A DNA stretch of 64,000 nt, taken from NCBI RefSeq assembly GCF_002210295.1, contig NZ_MWQH01000005.1, positions 124,001-188,000 on the forward strand, given 5' to 3'. Below the pieces are notes generated by a model. That model did not search any database, was not told the DNA's origin, and worked only from the letters and a program-made list of their open reading frames with translations. Every line of letters begins with the position of its first letter. Positions within the stretch are counted from its first letter, which is position 1. The position numbers and the translations under genes are program-made. Shown here in pieces: positions 18,448 through 27,598 of this stretch. This DNA is from Fibrobacter sp. UWB5. Its GTDB lineage: Bacteria; Fibrobacterota; Fibrobacteria; Fibrobacterales; Fibrobacteraceae.

Positions 18448-18933
18448 TTAACGCTCCCACACCTCGAACACTGTCGGGTAATCGTTCTTTTCGTCGGCTT
18501 CGAATTTTTCTTCGCTTACCTTGTGCCAGCCTTCGCCCCATTCAGGGAACAAGACGTCGCCATCGACGTCGGCAAGCACGCGCGTCACATACAGTTTTTG
18601 CACCAGGGGCATGGCTTCGCGGTAAACGGCCGCGCCGCCAATAATAAAACATTCTGTTTCGTGGGCGGCGCGAGCAGATTCTATAGCCTGAGAAAGATTG
18701 CCGCAGACAACGCAGCCCGGAGCTTCGAAAGCCGGGTTACGTGTGAGCACGTAATTCGTGCGGTTCGGGAGTGGACGTCCGATATCGTCGTAATTCTTGC
18801 GGCCAAGCACAATCGAATGCCCGGTCGTAATCGCCTTGAAACGCTTGAGGTCGGCGGACAAATGCCAAGGCAAGTGCCCGTCACGCCCGATCACGTTATT
18901 CTGAGAAATTGCGACAATTGCAGAAATCAACAT
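18448..18933 (-). CDS. folA: Dihydrofolate reductase
   Basis: 161 aa. It reduces dihydrofolate to tetrahydrofolate with NADPH and recycles the dihydrofolate produced by ThyA. ATG at 18933 has GGGGGAGA eight bases upstream and begins the canonical ISAIVAISQNNVIGRDGHLPW (substrate and cofactor site), followed by the acidic Asp region, GRKNYDDIG and FIIGGAAVYREAMP (NADPH binding). It lies 20 bases after thyA and abuts the diguanylate cyclase gene. Confidence 0.97.
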   Translation of the reverse strand: MLISAIVAISQNNVIGRDGHLPWHLSADLKRFKAITTGHSIVLGRKNYDDIGRPLPNRTNYVLTRNPAFEAPGCVVCGNLSQAIESARAAHETECFIIGGAAVYREAMPLVQKLYVTRVLADVDGDVLFPEWGEGWHKVSEEKFEADEKNDYPTVFEVWER

Positions 18934-18953
18934 ATCTTTGTCTCCCCCTTCGA

Positions 18954-19766
18954 TTACACCGCGATTGGCGCCTTGATTGTCGGCCACGGGTCGTAATCGA
19001 CCAGTTCAAAATCTTCGAACTTGAATTCGAAAAGATCCTTGATTGCCGGATTCAACTTCATGGTCGGCAACTTGCGCGGCGTACGCGAAAGCTGTTCCTT
19101 GACCTGGTCGAAATGGTTGGAATAAATATGCGTGTCACCCAGCGTATGCACGAATTCGCCCGGTTCGTAGTCGCAAACCTGGCAAAGCATCAGGGTAAGC
19201 AGCGCATAAGACGCAATATTGAACGGCACCCCGAGGAAGGTATCGGCACTGCGCTGGTACAGCTGGCAGCTGAGCTTACGCTTGCCAGAGGCGCCAACAC
19301 CGCCCACGTAGAACTGGAACAGGCAGTGGCAAGGCGGCAAAGCCATCTTGTCGACTTCGGCCACGTTCCAGGCACACACCAGGTGGCGGCGGGAATCGGG
19401 ATTGTTCTTGAGGCTATTCACCAAGTTCTTGATCTGGTCGATGTGTCCGCCATCGGGAGTCGGCCAGCTACGCCACTGGTGGCCATAAACCGGGCCCAGG
19501 TCACCGTTTTCGTCGGCCCATTCGTCCCAAATGGTCACCTTGTTGTCGTGAAGGTACTTGATGTTCGTATCACCCTTCAAGAACCACAGCAATTCGTGAA
19601 TAATAGAGCGCAAATGCAGTTTCTTGGTCGTGAGGCACGGGAACCCTTTAGAAAGGTCATAGCGGCACTGGCGGCCAAACACGGAGCGCGTTCCTGTACC
19701 CGTACGGTCAGAACGGTCCACCCCGTTTTCCATAATATCCTTGAGCAGGTCTAAATACTGTTGCAT
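18954..19766 (-). CDS. thyA: Thymidylate synthase
   Basis: Converts dUMP to dTMP using methylene-tetrahydrofolate. 270 aa, the normal ThyA length. It contains [12 protein letters not shown], the catalytic cysteine in [33 protein letters not shown] and DTHIYSNH (dUMP binding). It is the first gene of a thyA-folA-GGDEF set read on the minus strand. Confidence 0.98.
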   Translation of the reverse strand: MQQYLDLLKDIMENGVDRSDRTGTGTRSVFGRQCRYDLSKGFPCLTTKKLHLRSIIHELLWFLKGDTNIKYLHDNKVTIWDEWADENGDLGPVYGHQWRSWPTPDGGHIDQIKNLVNSLKNNPDSRRHLVCAWNVAEVDKMALPPCHCLFQFYVGGVGASGKRKLSCQLYQRSADTFLGVPFNIASYALLTLMLCQVCDYEPGEFVHTLGDTHIYSNHFDQVKEQLSRTPRKLPTMKLNPAIKDLFEFKFEDFELVDYDPWPTIKAPIAV

Positions 19767-19785
19767 ATTGGTAATTTAATAAAAG

Positions 19786-20025
19786 TTATTCCCCGAATAT
19801 TTCGACGCGCTTGTACTGTTTCACCTTTTTGTCTTCGGTAACCGCTTTTTCACGCAAAAGGGCATTGACCGCCTGCAAAATCAGGTCTTGGGTATGCTTG
19901 GGCACGGGCTTTTTGCCGAGGCGCGCCTTCTGCACCATCTTGTGGTTCAAATTGGCCGGGAGCATTTCCACGAGGTCGTGGTTGGAGGCTTCCAGGGACT
20001 GCAAAATTTCGTCGAGTTTAGTCAT
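19786..20025 (-). CDS. Small basic protein, possible Xre-like DNA-binding fold
   Basis: 79 aa from the ATG at 20025 (another start at 20031 adds two residues). The centre, HKMVQKARLGKKPVPKHTQD, followed by LILQAVNALL, resembles the recognition and following helices of Xre-type helix-turn-helix proteins, but the first helices are not convincing. The ends are charged. It lies 19 bases upstream of thyA on the same strand, so it may be co-transcribed. I do not recognise the family; DNA binding is an inference. Confidence 0.55.
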   Translation of the reverse strand: MTKLDEILQSLEASNHDLVEMLPANLNHKMVQKARLGKKPVPKHTQDLILQAVNALLREKAVTEDKKVKQYKRVEIFGE

Positions 20026-20055
20026 AATCAAATTTTCTTTTCATAAAATATAAAA

Positions 20056-20082
20056 AACCTCGACCCACAAAGGGCCGAGGTT
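20056..20082 (-). terminator. Terminator after the OmpA/TSP3 gene
   Basis: AACCTCGACCC/GGGCCGAGGTT (one mismatch) with a short loop. On the minus strand it is followed by a six-base T run. It is placed 24 bases after the stop of the 893-aa protein. Confidence 0.75.
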
Positions 20083-20106
20083 CTTGGTTAATGATTTACA
20101 GATCGA

Positions 20107-22788
20107 TTACTGCACCAGGTTGCTTTCGCACTGGGTACCGTCGTTATCCGGCGTTACGAAGTGCATTTCGATACGGCGGTTCATTTCGCGGCCTTCGGCA
20201 GTGCTGTTGTCATCCACCGGGCAGCTGGAACCCATACCGATAGCCTTGATGCGATCCTTCTTGACGCCCGCCTTGGTGAGCACCTTCATCACTTCCTTAG
20301 CGCGGTTTTCAGAAAGCTTCTGGTTGGTCTTTTCCTTACCCACGTTGTCGGTGTGACCCTGGATCACGATCTTCAGATCCTTGTAGCTGTCTTCGTTCAC
20401 GAGCTTCTTAGCCACGTTCTGGAGGATCTTCTTGGCGTTGGATTCCAAGGTAGCCTTACCGCTCTTGAAGGTCACGCCATCGAGCTTTTCGACAGCCTTC
20501 TTCGGGCAGCCATGGCCGTCATCACCCGGTTCATCCGGGCAGCGGTCGATACCGGTACAGACGCTTTCGAATTCCTTCTGGAGCTTCTTGGTAGCAACCC
20601 ATTCAGAGCAGACGCCGTCCTTATCCGGGTCCGGATCGTCTTCGATCGGACAGCCCTTGTTCCATTCAGGACCAGCTTCGAGTTCGCAACGGTCATAGCC
20701 ACGGCACATTTCTGCGAACTGGTCAAGCATCTTCTGCTTGGTCACCCACGGAGAGCAGAGGGAGTCGCCATCCGGGTCCGGGCTTTCCATCGGGCAGCCC
20801 TGAGCAAAGGCTTCACCGGCTTCAGTCGGGCACTTGTCGACGCCAGAGCAGATACCGTCATACTGGTCGAGCATATTCTTTTCGGTCACCCAAGGATCGC
20901 AGAGGCCGTCCTTGTCGGTATCCGGGTTGCCGAGCGGGCAGCCTTCGTTAGTAGCCGGGCCGAGTTCGGTCGGGCACTTGTCGATACCCTTACAAGACTT
21001 GTCAATGAACCATTCCTTAGCCATTGCTTCGTCTTCAGCAGCCTTTTCGAAGTAGAAGCCCATCTTCTTTTCGGTCACCCACGGGTCGCAGAGGCCGTCG
21101 TTATCGGCATCCGGATCATCCCATGCGCAACCCTTGTTGGCAGCAGAACCGGCTTCACCCGGGCACATATCGTAACCCTTACAGATGTCGGCGAATTCGT
21201 TCATGGCGCCTTCGTCAGTCACCCACGGAGAGCAGAGACCGTCACCATCCGGGTCCGGCTGCTTGGTCGGGCAACCGTTGAATGCCGGAGAACCAGCCTG
21301 AGCCGGGCAATCATCGATGCCTTCGCAGACATTGGCAAACTTCTTGAGCATCTTCTTCTGAGACACCCATGCGTCGCAAACGCCGTCGCCATCAGCATCC
21401 GGATTGTCGAGCGGGCAACCGTCGTCGCCTTCGCCAGCTTCGTTCGGGCACTGGTCAACGCCTTCGCAAACTTCAGCAAATTCAGATTCAAATCCCTTTT
21501 CAGCAACCCAGGCATCGCAAACGCCGTCTTCGTCAGCATCCGGATTACCCAGCGGGCAACCCTGATTCAAACGGTGACCGACATCGTCCGGGCACTTGTC
21601 TTCGTCATCCGTAACGCCATCGCCGTCGCGGTCCTGAGCCAGCAGGAAGCCGCTCCAGGTGATACCGCCGTAAACGGTGTATTCCGGGTTCACGCGAATG
21701 CGGTCAACCCTCACGCCACCCGGACGTTCGCTAGATTCAAGAGTCTGAGCGGTAATGTAGCTGTCGTCGCCCAGGTAGTAAGAAGCACCCATGTGCAGGT
21801 CGACACCGACTGGCAGGTGGAACACCAAGGCACCCGTCAACTGCTTCATATCGAGCTTGCCGCTACCATTCTTGATAGAAAGGTTGCAGTTTTCGTTAAT
21901 GAGTATACCGGCTTCATCAAAGATGGGCATGCAGCGTTCAAAGTCGTCCAGCTGGATATCCCAATAGTATTCCACGAAGATGGACATGAAGTCCATAAAG
22001 TAGATTTCAGCGGCAGCACTCATGAATGGGAGTGACATGTAGTCGCTATTCGTGTTATAGCGATAGCCACCGTTCAAGTGCAGCAAGAACGGGAATCCGT
22101 CACCACCGTCGAGCTTGCTTGCATCCATCGTGATAGCAAGACCACCCTTAACCATGGTGTTCTTGGTACCGAACGGGAGGGCGGCACCATTCTTCATATT
22201 AATATATTCAGGTTCGCGAATCCAGAGGCCCTGCTTTTCGGCATTGGCCGTACCGGCAGTCACACCGCCGAACACGGCGATATCGAACATCTGGTCTTCG
22301 GGCAGCGGGAAACGAGCCTTCAAGTCAACCTTGAGGTTGCCCACATAGCCTACCTTCGTGTTCGGAATAGTAGCCGGACGGGTCATATCCCTCGTACCCT
22401 GAGCCGGGTCTACATAATAGCCTTCGGCAGACAGCTGGTCGTAGTAAACGGGGATAGTCACGCCCAAGTCAAAATAATGCCAGATACCGATGGCAAAGCC
22501 GATGTTAGCGCTTCCGCCCACGAAATCCGCCACAGCCGCATTTTTCAACGCGCCAGTCGCTTCGACTTCGTTCAAGGCACCAAAGCCTGTAGCATCGTCA
22601 CCCGGGAACATGTCGTTACCGAAAGTAGCATCACCCAAAAGGGTAAACACAAGTTTGGAATGACCAAGGGATTGGGCAGACTGGGTCTTATTCACACCCA
22701 CAAAGCCTTCCTTGTTGATTGTCTGGGGATGTCCAGCAAAGGCGGAAGCCGCCAACGCAAGGGCAAGACCCATCGCTACCTTATTCAT
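20107..22788 (-). CDS. Large OmpA-family outer-membrane protein with thrombospondin type 3 repeats
   Basis: 893 aa. Signal peptide (GLALALAASAFAG), then a ~380-residue beta-barrel-like domain, then a linker starting DRDGDGVTDDEDKCPDD. Seven calcium-binding repeats of about 45 residues follow, each of the form PDxDxDGxCxxWV ... CxGxDxCPxExG ... GCP. The C-terminus is an OmpA peptidoglycan-binding domain (VTFKSGKATLESNAKKILQN, VIQGHTDNVGKEKTNQ, NRRIEMHF). It probably ties the outer membrane to the cell wall. AAGGAG precedes the ATG, and the 5' leader has a small hairpin at 22808-22827. Its own terminator makes it monocistronic. Confidence 0.92.
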   Translation of the reverse strand: MNKVAMGLALALAASAFAGHPQTINKEGFVGVNKTQSAQSLGHSKLVFTLLGDATFGNDMFPGDDATGFGALNEVEATGALKNAAVADFVGGSANIGFAIGIWHYFDLGVTIPVYYDQLSAEGYYVDPAQGTRDMTRPATIPNTKVGYVGNLKVDLKARFPLPEDQMFDIAVFGGVTAGTANAEKQGLWIREPEYINMKNGAALPFGTKNTMVKGGLAITMDASKLDGGDGFPFLLHLNGGYRYNTNSDYMSLPFMSAAAEIYFMDFMSIFVEYYWDIQLDDFERCMPIFDEAGILINENCNLSIKNGSGKLDMKQLTGALVFHLPVGVDLHMGASYYLGDDSYITAQTLESSERPGGVRVDRIRVNPEYTVYGGITWSGFLLAQDRDGDGVTDDEDKCPDDVGHRLNQGCPLGNPDADEDGVCDAWVAEKGFESEFAEVCEGVDQCPNEAGEGDDGCPLDNPDADGDGVCDAWVSQKKMLKKFANVCEGIDDCPAQAGSPAFNGCPTKQPDPDGDGLCSPWVTDEGAMNEFADICKGYDMCPGEAGSAANKGCAWDDPDADNDGLCDPWVTEKKMGFYFEKAAEDEAMAKEWFIDKSCKGIDKCPTELGPATNEGCPLGNPDTDKDGLCDPWVTEKNMLDQYDGICSGVDKCPTEAGEAFAQGCPMESPDPDGDSLCSPWVTKQKMLDQFAEMCRGYDRCELEAGPEWNKGCPIEDDPDPDKDGVCSEWVATKKLQKEFESVCTGIDRCPDEPGDDGHGCPKKAVEKLDGVTFKSGKATLESNAKKILQNVAKKLVNEDSYKDLKIVIQGHTDNVGKEKTNQKLSENRAKEVMKVLTKAGVKKDRIKAIGMGSSCPVDDNSTAEGREMNRRIEMHFVTPDNDGTQCESNLVQ

Positions 22789-22807
22789 AGCATCTCCTTA
22801 TAGTGGA

Positions 22808-22827
22808 AAGCCGACCAAACACGGCTT
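22808..22827 (-). promoter_or_regulatory. Stem-loop in the leader of the OmpA/TSP3 gene
   Basis: AAGCCG/CGGCTT perfect 6-bp stem with an 8-base loop, about 20 bases before the start codon. It could protect the 5' end of an abundant mRNA. Function is an inference. Confidence 0.35.
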
Positions 22828-22951
22828 ACCGATTTAACTAATGTAAATATAACTTATTAGTCCAAAAATCAACCCAAAAACGTGCATTTTTTTTGAAATT
22901 TAATGAATATCACACAACGGGCTGTTTGTAACATTTTTGTAAGAAGCTGTT

Positions 22952-23656
22952 TTACGCGGGGTAAAACGTCTTTTCGAACATCCCGGGGTCCATGCGGCAG
23001 ATGCTGTTAAGCCCCCCTTTGCCCACAATAATATGGTCCAAGACGGGTATTTGGAGCACTCGCCCCGCCGCACAGAGCACACGGGTTATCGCCATGTCTT
23101 CTTGGCTGGGTTCCAGCGAGCCCGAGGGGTGATTATGGGCAAAAACGACCGAAACGGCGCGGTCTTCGATGGCCTTGGCGAACGCTTCGCGGGGGTGGAC
23201 CGGGGTCTTGTTGACAAGGCCCGTGGTCAGTTCATGGACCCGAATCACGCAATTGACCGAATTGAGCGTCACAATCACCAAGTGCTCCTGCGATTCGTAT
23301 TTCAGGAACGAAAGCCTGCCCAAGAGGTCTTCGGGCGTCTGGATTGGGTTCGATTTATCGCTCAGAATGTAGCGGCTCGAAAGTTCCAGGCAGGCCAGCA
23401 CCTGCGAGGCCTTTACCTTGCCAAGCCCCCGAATTGCACGGATTTGGGCCAGCGAGGGCACCTGGGTCTGGTTCGAAAGAAAGTCCGAAAGGCGCCTCGA
23501 CAGTTCAAAAACATTGCAATCCTGGTTCCCGCTCCCTAGAATCAGGGCCAGCAATTCCTCGTTCGTGAGGGCTGCCGCCCCGAATTTTTCAATCTTTTCG
23601 CGGGGCAAGTACTTGGGGGGAGTTCTGTCGTTCAGCATCATCATGTTACGGTTCAT
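22952..23656 (-). CDS. radC: RadC-family JAMM protein
   Basis: 234 aa from ATG at 23656 with an AAGGA site upstream. It contains PREKIEKFGAAALTNEELLALIL, a helix-hairpin-helix-like stretch (IRAIRGLGKVKASQVLA), and the JAMM metalloprotease-like motif FAHNHPSGSLEPSQED (H-x-H ... D). The biological role of RadC (formerly DNA repair, later questioned) is unsettled. It is divergent from the S1-domain gene. Confidence 0.95.
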   Translation of the reverse strand: MNRNMMMLNDRTPPKYLPREKIEKFGAAALTNEELLALILGSGNQDCNVFELSRRLSDFLSNQTQVPSLAQIRAIRGLGKVKASQVLACLELSSRYILSDKSNPIQTPEDLLGRLSFLKYESQEHLVIVTLNSVNCVIRVHELTTGLVNKTPVHPREAFAKAIEDRAVSVVFAHNHPSGSLEPSQEDMAITRVLCAAGRVLQIPVLDHIIVGKGGLNSICRMDPGMFEKTFYPA

Positions 23657-23768
23657 GGAGTATCCTTTTTTGGGAGGGTTATACTCTCTATACGCCAAAT
23701 TCAGAAAAAATGTCTGATTTTGCCCCTTATTTTTTCTAATTTTGGTTCAAATTGAACGGAAGGTCCCC

Positions 23769-24602
23769 ATGGAATTAGGCAAATACAATCGCGCCCGAGT
23801 AGAAGAAATCATGCCCCAGGGCTATTACCTGGAACTTGAAACCGGCGGCCGCGTGCTTCTCCCCGGCAAAAAAGAAGAATTCTCGCTCCAGGAAGGCGAA
23901 GTGCTAGACGTATTTGTCTACATGGATTCCGAAGACCGCCCCATCGCCACCCTCGACAAGCCCTATGCTACCGTCGGCGAATTCGCCGTGCTCGAAGTCA
24001 AGGACGTGAACCGCGTTGGCGCCTTCTTGGATTGGGGCCTGAACAAGGACCTGTTCCTCCCCTACAAGCAACAACTCGGCGAACTCAGGCGCGGCGACCG
24101 TTGCGTCGTCTACATTCTCGAAGACGAAAAGAGCAACCGCATCGTGGCTACCGAAAAAATCAAGAGCTTTCTGGACCTCGACACCTCGGAACTGCACCTG
24201 GGTCAAAAAGTCCAGCTCGCCGCCTACGAAGTCACCCGCGACCATATCGATTTCCTGGTGGACTACCGCTACACGGGCCGCCTCATGGTCACCCCCAATA
24301 CGCCGCGCATTTACATCGGCGACACCATGGCGGGCTATATCCAGCGCTTTACCGAAGACGGCAAGATTACCTTGAACCTCACTCCCGTGGGCTACAAGGG
24401 AATCATGAAGAGCGAAAGCCCCGCCGCCATTATGCAAAAGCTCGAAGAAGCGGGCGGATTCCTGCCGTACGGCGACCACAGCGATCCTGAAGAGATCCGC
24501 CGCGAATTCGGCATGTCCAAGAAGACATTCAAGAAAATTCTGGGAACGCTTTTCCGCGAAGGAAAGATTATCCTTTCCGACGACGGTTTCCGTAAAAACT
24601 AG
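23769..24602 (+). CDS. cvfB: S1 RNA-binding domain protein, CvfB/YitL type
   Basis: 277 aa from ATG at 23769 (GGAAGG upstream). It has tandem S1-like OB folds, the clearest being VGEFAVLEVKDVNRVGAFLDW followed by GLNKDLFLPYKQQ. A winged-helix C-terminus (EEIRREFGMSKKTFKKILGT, LFREGKIILSDDGF) is characteristic of the CvfB/YitL family. These proteins bind RNA and in Firmicutes affect virulence-gene expression; the role here is unknown. Confidence 0.85.
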   Translation: MELGKYNRARVEEIMPQGYYLELETGGRVLLPGKKEEFSLQEGEVLDVFVYMDSEDRPIATLDKPYATVGEFAVLEVKDVNRVGAFLDWGLNKDLFLPYKQQLGELRRGDRCVVYILEDEKSNRIVATEKIKSFLDLDTSELHLGQKVQLAAYEVTRDHIDFLVDYRYTGRLMVTPNTPRIYIGDTMAGYIQRFTEDGKITLNLTPVGYKGIMKSESPAAIMQKLEEAGGFLPYGDHSDPEEIRREFGMSKKTFKKILGTLFREGKIILSDDGFRKN

Positions 24603-24647
24603 TTGGTAGAGCTTAGTTTTTTTTCTAAGCTCTAAGTTCTAAGCTCT
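24601..24647. repeat. Dispersed intergenic repeat, copy 1 (AAGCTCTAAG type)
   Basis: A TAGAGCTTAG/CTAAGCTCTA perfect 10-bp hairpin encloses a loop of eight T. Then come further CTAAG(T/C)TCT units. The 27 bases 24621-24647 are identical to 44141-44167, downstream of holA. It may also act as a terminator for the S1-domain gene. Confidence 0.7.
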
Positions 24648-24652
24648 AAATT

Positions 24653-25384
24653 CTATTTATATTCCACCGGGACTTCGTTGTCGTTCAGCACGCAGAGTTC
24701 GATGCGGCGGTTTTTCTTGCGGCCGGCCTCGGTCGCATTCGAAGCCTTAGGCTGGCTAGAACCGTAACCGCTTGCCGAAAGGTGCCCGCGGTCTACCCCA
24801 TGTTCGACCATGTAAAGGAACACCGTGTAAGCGCGCTGTTCCGAAAGCGTCTGGTTAAACTGTTCGCCCCCTTCGGAGCTGGTGTGGCCTTGGATTTCGA
24901 TACGGGCATCCGGGTTTTTCAAGATTCCGGCCACGGCCTTGTCCAGAATCGCCATGGATTCCGGTTCCAGTTCGGCACTGCCCGCCTTGAAGTTCACGCC
25001 GGTCAGTTCCACGCGCGTGTCGTCGAACACCACCGTAAGGCCGCCCGTGCTTGCCGTGGGCGAAACATAAGGAGTCGTACCGCATTCAAAAGGACCGGTC
25101 ACGCTTTCGCAGTAAATCGTGTAGGTATCTTCGCGCGGAATATGGAACGTCACTTCGCCTTCGGAATCGGTCGTGACCGTAAGCTTGTTCTTGGGGTTGT
25201 TCTGGCCCACGAAAGAAAGCTTTTTATGCACCTGCGGCACGTCCTGGTCGTTGGTGTAAGTCACTGTCAGTACAGCATGCGTCCTGTTGGGCAATAAATC
25301 GCGTGCAAATGCGGGCGCGACATAAAGATTTACACACAAAACAGCGCTAAAAACGGGCAAAATGCCGAAACGGAACCGTTTCAC
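24653..25384 (-). CDS. Small OmpA-family protein
   Basis: 243 aa from a GTG at 25384 with AAGGAG six to seven bases upstream; this start gives a proper signal peptide (FGILPVFSAVLCVNLYVAPAFA). An Ig-like beta domain (AVLTVTYTNDQDVPQVHKKL) is followed by a C-terminal OmpA domain (VNFKAGSAELEPESMAILDK, RIEIQGHTSSEGG, SASGYGSSQPKA, KKNRRIEL). It probably binds peptidoglycan in the periplasm. It is divergent from the porin-like gene with only 85 bp between starts. Confidence 0.88.
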   Translation of the reverse strand: MKRFRFGILPVFSAVLCVNLYVAPAFARDLLPNRTHAVLTVTYTNDQDVPQVHKKLSFVGQNNPKNKLTVTTDSEGEVTFHIPREDTYTIYCESVTGPFECGTTPYVSPTASTGGLTVVFDDTRVELTGVNFKAGSAELEPESMAILDKAVAGILKNPDARIEIQGHTSSEGGEQFNQTLSEQRAYTVFLYMVEHGVDRGHLSASGYGSSQPKASNATEAGRKKNRRIELCVLNDNEVPVEYK

Positions 25385-25469
25385 CGAAAACTCCTTGAAA
25401 ATCGGGCCGAAAAATAGAAAAATATTTCTAAATTTGGACACGAAAAACAAAACACTCCAAGGAGCAAAC

Positions 25470-26528
25470 ATGAAGTTCGGGAAAATCGCAGCGGCTGCAC
25501 TCGCCATGAGCATTTCCGCATTTGCAGCAGACGCCACTGACAACATGACCCTCAAGGGCAATGTTCAGACCCAGGTCACCAAGTCCATCGAAGACACGGA
25601 CAACAACTTCAGCAGCGGCTGGATCCGCGCAAACATCGGCGGCCAGTACAAGAGCGATAACCTGGACGGAACCATCATGCTCCGCATTTTTGCCCCGGAA
25701 TTCGGCAACAAGATCAAGGACGGCGACGGCAAGACCACGAGCTACGACAAGATTTTGGCTGACCTCTACTGGGTGAACTACAAGTGGGCTCTCAACGACG
25801 ACAACCAGCTGAACCTGAAAATCGGTCGCTGGAAGACCGACTGGTCTCAGTCTACACACTTCGGTACCTATGTCGACAAGGACTTGACCAAGCGCGGTCT
25901 CTGGATGCGCGATTACAGCCATAACGCTGTCGAACTCGGCTGGAAGCACGGTCTCAACCAACTGAACGCCATGGTCGCTGCCAAGAACGGCACCGCCAAC
26001 CAGGGTTATGTGCGTCTCGAAGACGACATGAAGTTTACCTTCCCCCTCGAAGTCAAGGTCGCCTACCGTGCCAACCTGGTCGACGTGGTGCAGAACTCCG
26101 CCTACATTACCCACCGTGTGGCCGCCTACGCCAGCTATGAATTCCTCCCGATTCTCCGTGCCTACGGCGAATACGCCTGCGTTTACACCCAGGACGACGA
26201 AATCGACCCGAGCGTAGACAACTACCTCGCTCCCGAATCCAAGTATTACCAGCCGGGTATCTATTACCAGCCGTTCTACCTGGGCCTGGATCTCGCCCCG
26301 AAGAACAAGTTGGCAAGCACCTTCATCAACCATTTCATGGTGGAATGGGAATACATCAACAAGCGTGACAACCTTTATGGCGCCCCGAAGGGCACCTACG
26401 ACGACTGGGCATGGACCGTTGCCTATGTCAAGAACGTCGGCAAGTCCAAGATTCAATTCAGCGTCTACAGCGAAAACGAACTGAGCGATGTGGGTCTCGC
26501 CTTCCGCCTGACCAGCACCATCAAGTAA
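25470..26528 (+). CDS. Outer-membrane porin-like beta-barrel protein
   Basis: 352 aa. ATG at 25470 with AAGGAG upstream begins a signal peptide (KIAAAALAMSISAFA). The mature protein is made of alternating amphipathic strands (GWIRANIGGQYKSDNLDGTI; MVEWEYINKRDNLYG) and ends in RLTSTIK rather than a classic aromatic residue. I cannot assign a substrate. Confidence 0.75.
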   Translation: MKFGKIAAAALAMSISAFAADATDNMTLKGNVQTQVTKSIEDTDNNFSSGWIRANIGGQYKSDNLDGTIMLRIFAPEFGNKIKDGDGKTTSYDKILADLYWVNYKWALNDDNQLNLKIGRWKTDWSQSTHFGTYVDKDLTKRGLWMRDYSHNAVELGWKHGLNQLNAMVAAKNGTANQGYVRLEDDMKFTFPLEVKVAYRANLVDVVQNSAYITHRVAAYASYEFLPILRAYGEYACVYTQDDEIDPSVDNYLAPESKYYQPGIYYQPFYLGLDLAPKNKLASTFINHFMVEWEYINKRDNLYGAPKGTYDDWAWTVAYVKNVGKSKIQFSVYSENELSDVGLAFRLTSTIK

Positions 26529-26540
26529 TTTTTGAGCGTA

Positions 26541-27527
26541 ATGCCAAATTGGTTTAAAAATTTTTCTTGGGAGAGAATGTTCGACTATATTGCCGAACGT
26601 TCCGTTACTCCCGTGAAGGTCGCGGTCATTGCCGGCAAGTCGTTCCTGTATTTCCACGGACTGACCCGCGCCGCCGCCCTCACCTACACGACTTTCTTGG
26701 CCGTGGTTCCGCTTTTGATTTTGCTGACCTCGATTACGCTTGCAGTCGGATTCGGCAACTTCTTCTCGGACTACCTGCCGCACCTGCTCAGTTTCTTGGA
26801 CCTTGACTGGCCCGTCGACCCGATTATCACCATCGTGCAGAACGCCGAACACGTGCCTATCGGCAAGCTCGGTTTCATCGGCGCCATGGGTCTTTTCATC
26901 ACGTTCATCCTGGCCTTCGGTAGCCTGGAGTCGAACTTTAACGTGGTGTGGGAAAACAAGGTGTCCCGCCCGCTCCATAAGCAGCTTCGAATCTATACCC
27001 CGCTTCTGCTTATCTTTGCAGGCATTATCGGCCTCTATGCCGGTTTCGTGAACCACATGCAAAGCGCCCTTTCGGTGATTGTCGTGGACGGCCTTCATTT
27101 TGACCCGTCAGTCCTCAAGACCCTCATCAACGCATTCTGGTACCTCACGTTCCACGGGGCGTTCCTCTTGGTCATTTTCTTGACCCTGTATGCGCTCCCC
27201 GCCAGACCGGACCCCAAGAACTACACCAAGAAGAAGTTGCTCGTCTCTTCGATCGGCATTACCGTTCTTGCATGGATTTTCATCATCATCTACGTGAAGA
27301 TCCTGATGCTCATCCAGACCATGCTCGTGACCCGTATGTCTATCTTCTACGGTTCGCTGGCCTTCATTCCCCTGATTCTTTTCCTTGTGTTCGGCATTTG
27401 GACTATCGTTCTCTGCGGCAATTCCGTGGTGTGGACGATTTGCACTTGGCCCGAATCCAAGGACCGTATATGGAACTGGGAAGGTAGCCCCACCGAAGGC
27501 CTGAACATGACCAAGGACCGGTTGTAA
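26541..27527 (+). CDS. YihY/BrkB-family membrane protein
   Basis: 328 aa from ATG at 26541 (a TTG at 26532 would add three residues). It has six transmembrane helices with the family pattern FHGLTRAAALTYTTFLAVVPLLILL near the N-terminus and YGSLAFIPLILFLVFGIWTIVL later. The family was once called ribonuclease BN in error; its transport or envelope role is unresolved. It starts 12 bases after the porin-like gene. Confidence 0.88.
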   Translation: MPNWFKNFSWERMFDYIAERSVTPVKVAVIAGKSFLYFHGLTRAAALTYTTFLAVVPLLILLTSITLAVGFGNFFSDYLPHLLSFLDLDWPVDPIITIVQNAEHVPIGKLGFIGAMGLFITFILAFGSLESNFNVVWENKVSRPLHKQLRIYTPLLLIFAGIIGLYAGFVNHMQSALSVIVVDGLHFDPSVLKTLINAFWYLTFHGAFLLVIFLTLYALPARPDPKNYTKKKLLVSSIGITVLAWIFIIIYVKILMLIQTMLVTRMSIFYGSLAFIPLILFLVFGIWTIVLCGNSVVWTICTWPESKDRIWNWEGSPTEGLNMTKDRL

Positions 27528-27544
27528 AAAACTTTCTATTACAG

Positions 27545-27577
27545 AAAATCCCTGGACTTGAATCCAGGGATTTTTTT
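27545..27577. terminator. Bidirectional terminator between brkB-like and the peptide cassette
   Basis: Perfect 12-bp stem AAAATCCCTGGA/TCCAGGGATTTT with a 6-base loop and seven T on the + strand. On the minus strand it is followed by TTTTCTGT and lies 22 bases beyond the stop of the 51-aa peptide gene, so it can close that transcript too. Confidence 0.85.
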
Positions 27578-27598
27578 CATGATTAACTTTTGGGTTAT

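Noticed and set aside
18954-19766. Possible frameshift or truncation in thyA
   Set aside because: The reading frame is complete with all family motifs and normal length.
20161-22035. 624-codon plus-strand open frame opposite the OmpA/TSP3 gene
   Set aside because: It mirrors the TSP3 repeats in antisense and has no signal peptide or motif.
25428-27098. 556-codon minus-strand frame across porin-like and brkB-like genes
   Set aside because: It spans two well-supported plus-strand genes with their own start sites and domains.
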